DNA of 64,000 nt, taken from the NCBI RefSeq assembly GCF_900102185.1, contig NZ_LT629690.1, positions 868,001 to 932,000 on the forward strand. The letters run 5' to 3'. Each line of letters begins with the position of its first letter. The stretch's first letter is position 1. The notes below the pieces were generated by a model. The model was not told the DNA's origin and did no database searches. It was given only the letters and a program-made list of their open reading frames with translations. Positions 59,876-64,000 of the stretch are shown here, piece after piece. A program made the translations under genes and the position numbers. This DNA comes from Terriglobus roseus. GTDB lineage: Bacteria; Acidobacteriota; Terriglobia; Terriglobales; Acidobacteriaceae.

Positions 59876-62800
59876 TTAGAAGTTGATCTTCGCTGCGAAC
59901 TGCCAGAATCGTGAGTCTGGATAGAACTGTCCCAGACTGCGGGCTGAGGTGATTTGTCCACCGCCGGTTCCGATGTTGGCATCGGGGTTGCCGTAGGCAG
60001 GGGTGTTGAGCAGGTTGAAGTAATCGGCACGCAGTTGCAGAGAAGTTTCACGCCAGATGGTGAAGTTCTTGAACAGCGAACCATTGATGCGCTCGTAGCC
60101 CGGACCATACACCGAGTTGCGTGGCGATCCGAGGTAGCGCAGGGCAGCAAGCCCACTGACTTGTGTACCCGCAGGGACGGCTGGTGGATTTACAAAGGCG
60201 CACGGGTTATACCAGTGCTTTGGTGTCCGCGTCTGTGTGGGGCAGGAGTACCCAGCCAGATCGGTACGGCTCGCATCAGGTGATCCGCCGCCTTTGAACG
60301 GATTGCCGATGAGGTACGGGTGCGTGGTTGCACCGGCTTGTGTGGTGACACTGCTGTTCATGCTGAACGGATTGCCCGTCTGCGCGATGAACGTCAGGCT
60401 GTTGGTCCAGCCGCCAAACACCAGATTCATGAAGCCAGGATGGTTACCAAACTGGCGTCCCACACCATATGGGATGGCATACGAACCATTGATGGTGAAG
60501 CGTTGACGAACGTCGATCGGAGAGTTGCTGTAATCAGCACCGATGCCGATCAGGTTCGGGTTGCGATACCCCGCATCGCCAGTGCTGCCCAGCGGTGTGG
60601 GAGAGTTATCGAGTGCATGTGCGTAGGTGTAGCTGGCCAGGAAGCTAAGGCCATTGTTCATACGTTTATCCAGCTTTGCCTGGATCGAGTTGTAGTTAGA
60701 GGCTCCCGCATACGAGCTATAGGATGTGCCGCCGATCGTCGGGAACGGACGATACGGTGTTACGTCCACGCCGGGTGCCAACAGAGACACGGGGCCATTC
60801 TTGTCGGGGAACACGATGAGGTGGCGCGAGTTCGATCCGACATAAGAAACGCTGGCAGCAAGCGTACGCGACAGCGAATATTCAAACGATACGTTGAACT
60901 GCTGGCTGTAAGGTGTCTTTACCTGTGCATCCGAACCACGAAGGGTGGGATTCGATACGGAGTTCTGTAGCCCTGCATTGATAGCGTCCGTGAAGCCTCG
61001 CTCCAACGTAATGCCGTTGTTCTGGCAATTTGTCGTGGTGCAGGCTCCGTGCAGGGTAGTGGAGTTATATCCAGACTCAAATTCGAATGGATAGTTGAGA
61101 CCAAGATTCGGGTAGTAGCCCGCGCTCTCGAGGCCACCGAAGAAGATACCGTACCCGGAACGCAGGACAAGGCGATCCGTAACCTTGTAGGCGAATCCGA
61201 CGCGCGGTGCAAAGTTCGTCTTCTGCGGTTGAACCAGGAAGCGGTTGCCGGTGTACTGGATACTGATTCGGTTAGCAGCCAATGTATTTGTGAAGCTAGG
61301 CGCTAACGTTGTTCCGGCTTGCGAAGTAGGCAAGAGATACGTGCCCGTACCAGAACTGGCGCCGATGCTATTCGCAATGAAAGCAGCCTGGTGATCGTGG
61401 CGTTCCAGATAGGGTTGCGCATATTCATAGCGCAGACCCAGGTTTAACGTGAAATTCGGCGTGATCTTCCAGTCGTCCTGGAAGTAACCCGCTCGGATCC
61501 AGCGAACGTCGTCTGTAGTAGCGATGTTGGTTACATACGCTGTGTCCATGTTGTTGGTAAGGAAGTCAGCAACGCCGGAGCCGCTGTATGCGACGCCACC
61601 CACCGTCGGAGAACCCTGTGCTGCCGTGAACTTACCGGTGAAGTTGTAAGCACCGCGAGGTTCAATTGGCTGCAAAGTAGAGAAGCGAATGCGTTGGAAA
61701 CTGACGCCGATACGCATGCTGTGGTTCCGAACGATCTTCGTGACGTTATCCAGGATCTGGTAAACGTTTTGATACTCGTTCGTGGGAGCCCATGTGGGTG
61801 AGCCGAAGGAGGAGATGCCGGTAACAGCAACGTTGGGCAAACCTCCGTTATTTGCACCACCGGGAATTCCGCCGAGGCCAATGCCGGCCGCAACGCCACT
61901 CGTGTTGGTGTTCGGAGGATTGAAACCGAAGTTGCCGTAGTTATAGCCAAACCGGATTTCGTTTACGAAATTCGGATTGAAAACGTGCGTTTCACTTGCC
62001 GCGAGTGCTTCGGACAGATTGACGATTGTGCCCGTGTCACCGAAGCCGCCGCCATCAAGTATGTTGCCGAACACCGGAGTGCGCGTGCCTGGCGTGTTGG
62101 AGTAGCTCGTACGAACAAACGCCTGGTCCTTCTGTGAAGCGTTGTAGTCCATACGGATGTCGAACTGCGTGGTGTTATCCACCGCGTTTCGGTTGCTGAA
62201 GAAGTTGTTGCTGATCAGACCATTCACGCTCTGATTGGGAGCCGGATACATCTTGAGGATGTTCAGAGCGGTCTGGTTGATCTGACCTGGGCATAGGACG
62301 TTGAGCTTGCCATTGCATGAAAGTGGAGTGGCAATGTTGCCGGAGTTGGGTTGTACAAGCTGCACGGGTGTGGCGCCGGTCAGGTTTGTGTTCAGTAGTT
62401 CCGAGAAATCGCCTTGCCGCATCAGCGCTGTCGGAACAGTGTAGTTTCCGCTCTCGCCAAAGATGATGCGGTTCGCTTCAGCATCGCCGAAGAGGAAGAG
62501 TTTGTCTTTGATGATGGGAAAGCCAATCGTTCCGCCAAACTGGTTCTGGCGATACTTCGGAACAACGCGATTGCCGAAGGATGCCCATTCGTGAATATCG
62601 AACGCATCGTTACGGATGTATTCCCATGCGGAACCGTGAATGCGATTGGTGCCTGACTTCACAGATACGTTGATGACTGCACCCGCAGAGTGTCCATATT
62701 CGGCACTGTAGGAGCCAGTCTGAACCTTGAACTCTGCCAGTGCTTCCGGTGGCGGCTTCACGCTGTAAGACGCACCGTTGAAGAAGTCCACCACGTTGAC

Positions 62801-63424
62801 GTTGTTATCGACGCCATCAAGCAGGAAGTTGTTTTGCTCAGAACGCATGCCGTTGGCAGAGAAGTCACCCTTACCAGAACCACGCGAACCGTTGCCCGGC
62901 GCGATACCTGCGGAAAGCTGCGCGATGAAGACGTAATTGCGACCATTCAGCGGCGTGTCCACGATGGTTTGTGCATCCACAACCTGGCCCGTCGAACCGT
63001 CTTCGGTCTGCAGTAGTGGAGCTTCGGTGGTTACCTGAACGGTCTCCTCGGAGCCAATCGCAAGGCCAATGTTCACACCGGTACGTTCGCCCACGTGAAG
63101 TTGCACATTGTCCTGCTGCTTTGTGATGAAGCCGGGGGCAGCCACCTTCACGCTATAGCGTCCGATCTTCAAAGGCGAGAAGGTGTAAATGCCTCCCGCG
63201 TCGGTCTTATCGGATTCGGTAAATCCCGTGTCCACGTTTGTGACGGTGACAGAGGCGTTGGGCACGACTGCGCCCGACGGATCGGTCACTGTTCCGGTGA
63301 TCGTGCCCTGATCCACTTGGGCATGAAGTGGGGGAATCGTGAGAAGTAGTGCTACTAGAAAAACAGCCCATATCCATTGCCTGTTTCCGCAATGGGTTTC
63401 TAAATAATCCCTGCTTGCTTTCAT
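59876..63424 (-). CDS. Oar-like TonB-dependent receptor, complete
   Basis: A 1182-residue outer-membrane receptor. I chose ATG 63424 with GAGG nine bases upstream (the frame start 63439 is TTG). Signal segment WAVFLVALLLTIPPLHAQ, then the carboxypeptidase-regulatory domain (GTITGTVTDSTGA-like: GTITGTVTDPSGAVVPNASV, residues about 45-125), the plug with TPLNGRNYVFIAQL and FSANGMRSEQNNFLLDGVDN, the junction YSAEYGHSAGAVINVSVKSG, and a large barrel ending FAAKINF. It is closely paralogous to the receptor at 1-2880. With TPR and GH35 genes downstream and a second GH35 upstream, a beta-galactoside-containing glycan is the likely substrate, by inference. Two 23-bp direct repeats lie 41-97 bases upstream. 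Confidence 0.95.
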   Translation of the reverse strand: MKASRDYLETHCGNRQWIWAVFLVALLLTIPPLHAQVDQGTITGTVTDPSGAVVPNASVTVTNVDTGFTESDKTDAGGIYTFSPLKIGRYSVKVAAPGFITKQQDNVQLHVGERTGVNIGLAIGSEETVQVTTEAPLLQTEDGSTGQVVDAQTIVDTPLNGRNYVFIAQLSAGIAPGNGSRGSGKGDFSANGMRSEQNNFLLDGVDNNVNVVDFFNGASYSVKPPPEALAEFKVQTGSYSAEYGHSAGAVINVSVKSGTNRIHGSAWEYIRNDAFDIHEWASFGNRVVPKYRQNQFGGTIGFPIIKDKLFLFGDAEANRIIFGESGNYTVPTALMRQGDFSELLNTNLTGATPVQLVQPNSGNIATPLSCNGKLNVLCPGQINQTALNILKMYPAPNQSVNGLISNNFFSNRNAVDNTTQFDIRMDYNASQKDQAFVRTSYSNTPGTRTPVFGNILDGGGFGDTGTIVNLSEALAASETHVFNPNFVNEIRFGYNYGNFGFNPPNTNTSGVAAGIGLGGIPGGANNGGLPNVAVTGISSFGSPTWAPTNEYQNVYQILDNVTKIVRNHSMRIGVSFQRIRFSTLQPIEPRGAYNFTGKFTAAQGSPTVGGVAYSGSGVADFLTNNMDTAYVTNIATTDDVRWIRAGYFQDDWKITPNFTLNLGLRYEYAQPYLERHDHQAAFIANSIGASSGTGTYLLPTSQAGTTLAPSFTNTLAANRISIQYTGNRFLVQPQKTNFAPRVGFAYKVTDRLVLRSGYGIFFGGLESAGYYPNLGLNYPFEFESGYNSTTLHGACTTTNCQNNGITLERGFTDAINAGLQNSVSNPTLRGSDAQVKTPYSQQFNVSFEYSLSRTLAASVSYVGSNSRHLIVFPDKNGPVSLLAPGVDVTPYRPFPTIGGTSYSSYAGASNYNSIQAKLDKRMNNGLSFLASYTYAHALDNSPTPLGSTGDAGYRNPNLIGIGADYSNSPIDVRQRFTINGSYAIPYGVGRQFGNHPGFMNLVFGGWTNSLTFIAQTGNPFSMNSSVTTQAGATTHPYLIGNPFKGGGSPDASRTDLAGYSCPTQTRTPKHWYNPCAFVNPPAVPAGTQVSGLAALRYLGSPRNSVYGPGYERINGSLFKNFTIWRETSLQLRADYFNLLNTPAYGNPDANIGTGGGQITSARSLGQFYPDSRFWQFAAKINF

Positions 63425-63464
63425 GCAAATTGACCTCAAACGGTAAGAGGAACAAGAAGTGATG

Positions 63465-63521
63465 CAGAGCCTCTGAATTCGTATACAAAAGGGCAGCTCA
63501 GAGCCTCTGAATTCGTATACA
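63465..63521. repeat. Two exact 23-bp direct repeats in the receptor promoter region
   Basis: Copies at 63465-63487 and 63499-63521, period 34 bases. Each contains the inverted repeat CAGAGCCTCTG and the palindromes GAATTC and GTATAC; GTATAC cores occur in GntR-type operators. Position and spacing (about three helical turns) suggest tandem binding sites for a regulator of the receptor, not yet identified. Confidence 0.55.
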
Positions 63522-63657
63522 TCTACGTGGCCAGAGAAACTACTCAGCCGAACGATACAGTGTCAAGTACATTATTTTGAGTCGTCTCAAAGGCTGAATG
63601 TGGGCTGTTGGCCTCTGTCAGGCAGGCGACTGTGCGTACACGACCAGCAAAAAACGG

Positions 63658-63682
63658 GGCGCACCCGAAAATGGGGTGCGCC
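63658..63682. terminator. Bidirectional terminator left of the second GH35 gene
   Basis: GGCGCACCC (63658-63666) pairs with GGGTGCGCC (63674-63682), loop of seven. TTTTTT runs occur on both strands just outside. It ends the minus-strand GH35 transcript 29 bases past its stop. Confidence 0.85.
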
Positions 63683-63711
63683 GCTAAGTTTTTTACTGTT
63701 TTCAGGTCGGT

Positions 63712-64000
63712 TTATTGCGACTCACGGCTATGCGTTACGGAGCCGTACACAGGGTCTTGAACCGTGGTCAGCGATTCGTGTTGGCTATCGCCCTCAAGGT
63801 CAAACCAGGTGATGCGATTCGCTCCTGTGTGTAGCCATGGGGCCGGCGTATACAGGGTGAATTGCGGACCAATTGACCAGAAGCGACCCTGGTTGTGGGT
63901 GCCTAGCCAGAGTTGTCCTTTGTGAAGTCCACGCGTGTCGAGGAATGTATCCGCAGGGCGGTCAACCGTCATAGCGGTTCGAAAGAAGCAGGGACCAATG
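63712..64000 (-). CDS. GH35 beta-galactosidase, C-terminal end only (continues beyond window)
   Basis: The frame is open through base 64000, so the ATG at 63972 is internal. The 95 visible residues read, in order, GPCFFRTAM, RPADTFLDTRGLHKGQLWLG, NQGRFWSIGPQFTLYTPAPW and LHTGANRITWFDLEG. This is the last jelly-roll domain of large GH35 beta-galactosidases (compare the family pattern DTFLD-GW-KG-VW-NG-N-GR-W-IGPQ-TLY-P-WL). No catalytic residue is in view. The stop at 63712 is followed by a strong terminator, so this is the end of its transcript. Confidence 0.85.
   Translation of the reverse strand, partial: IGPCFFRTAMTVDRPADTFLDTRGLHKGQLWLGTHNQGRFWSIGPQFTLYTPAPWLHTGANRITWFDLEGDSQHESLTTVQDPVYGSVTHSRESQ

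Noticed and set aside
59788-60156. N-terminal extension of the TPR protein frame
   Set aside because: It lies within the receptor gene in another frame; a GTG at 59787 with GGAAGG and a signal peptide is the better start.
63465-63521. CRISPR-like repeat
   Set aside because: Only two copies with an 11-base gap, no cas genes.

Overview
The window looks like chromosomal DNA from an acidobacterium of the Terriglobia (Terriglobus, Granulicella or Edaphobacter type). The basis is the gene families, not a database match: three very large Oar-like TonB-dependent receptors with an N-terminal carboxypeptidase-regulatory-like domain and no SusD partner, a dense set of secreted glycoside hydrolases with Tat or Sec signals, a DUF5107/TPR protein, and a membrane-anchored winged-helix regulator type common in that group. 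No tRNA, rRNA, CRISPR array, transposase or phage gene was seen.

Region 1 (1-17200) is a galactoside/fucoside utilisation locus. It holds the end of an Oar-like receptor, a GH97 enzyme, a translationally coupled GH36 alpha-galactosidase/GH95 alpha-fucosidase pair, and a second minus-strand group: DUF5107/TPR protein, sugar porter, LacI-type repressor and aldose 1-epimerase-like protein. An identical 15-bp word lies upstream of GH36 and of the DUF5107 gene and is the best operator candidate for the LacI protein. Region 2 (17200-24000) has a Tat-exported sulfatase downstream of a second Oar-like receptor, with a membrane-bound winged-helix regulator divergent from the receptor. Region 3 (23668-31115) is a compact mannoside operon: mannose-6-phosphate isomerase fused to an extra N-terminal domain, GH38 alpha-mannosidase, RhaT-type sugar/H+ symporter and ROK sugar kinase, with a convergent DeoR regulator. 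Together they make a route from alpha-mannoside to fructose-6-phosphate.

Region 4 (31440-35600) carries Dps, a Tat-exported metallo-beta-lactamase-fold hydrolase, a TIGR03118-type surface protein, and a 44-codon relic of the C terminus of a further TonB receptor. Region 5 (35725-44959) is the most unusual part: a minus-strand run of DyP-type peroxidase, membrane protein of unknown family, y4iL-like catalase relative, small unrecognised protein and GMC oxidoreductase, divergent from a membrane-anchored 816-residue di-heme cytochrome c. I infer a redox system of unknown substrate.

Region 6 (45181-54140) has a tripartite RND efflux system (TolC-like, lipoprotein adaptor, AcrB-type pump), a YVTN beta-propeller protein and an OmpR-type two-component system. 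Region 7 (54288-56647) is a two-gene coupled unit: a Tat-exported alkaline-phosphatase-superfamily protein lacking the usual nucleophile, and a protein of no recognised family. Region 8 (56683-64000) is a second beta-galactoside locus: third Oar-like receptor, TPR protein, GH35 beta-galactosidase and, at the right edge, the C terminus of another GH35. A pair of exact 23-bp direct repeats lies in the receptor promoter region.

Limits: all family calls are from reading the sequence by eye; promoters and operators are predictions; no searches, structure predictions or codon statistics were run.
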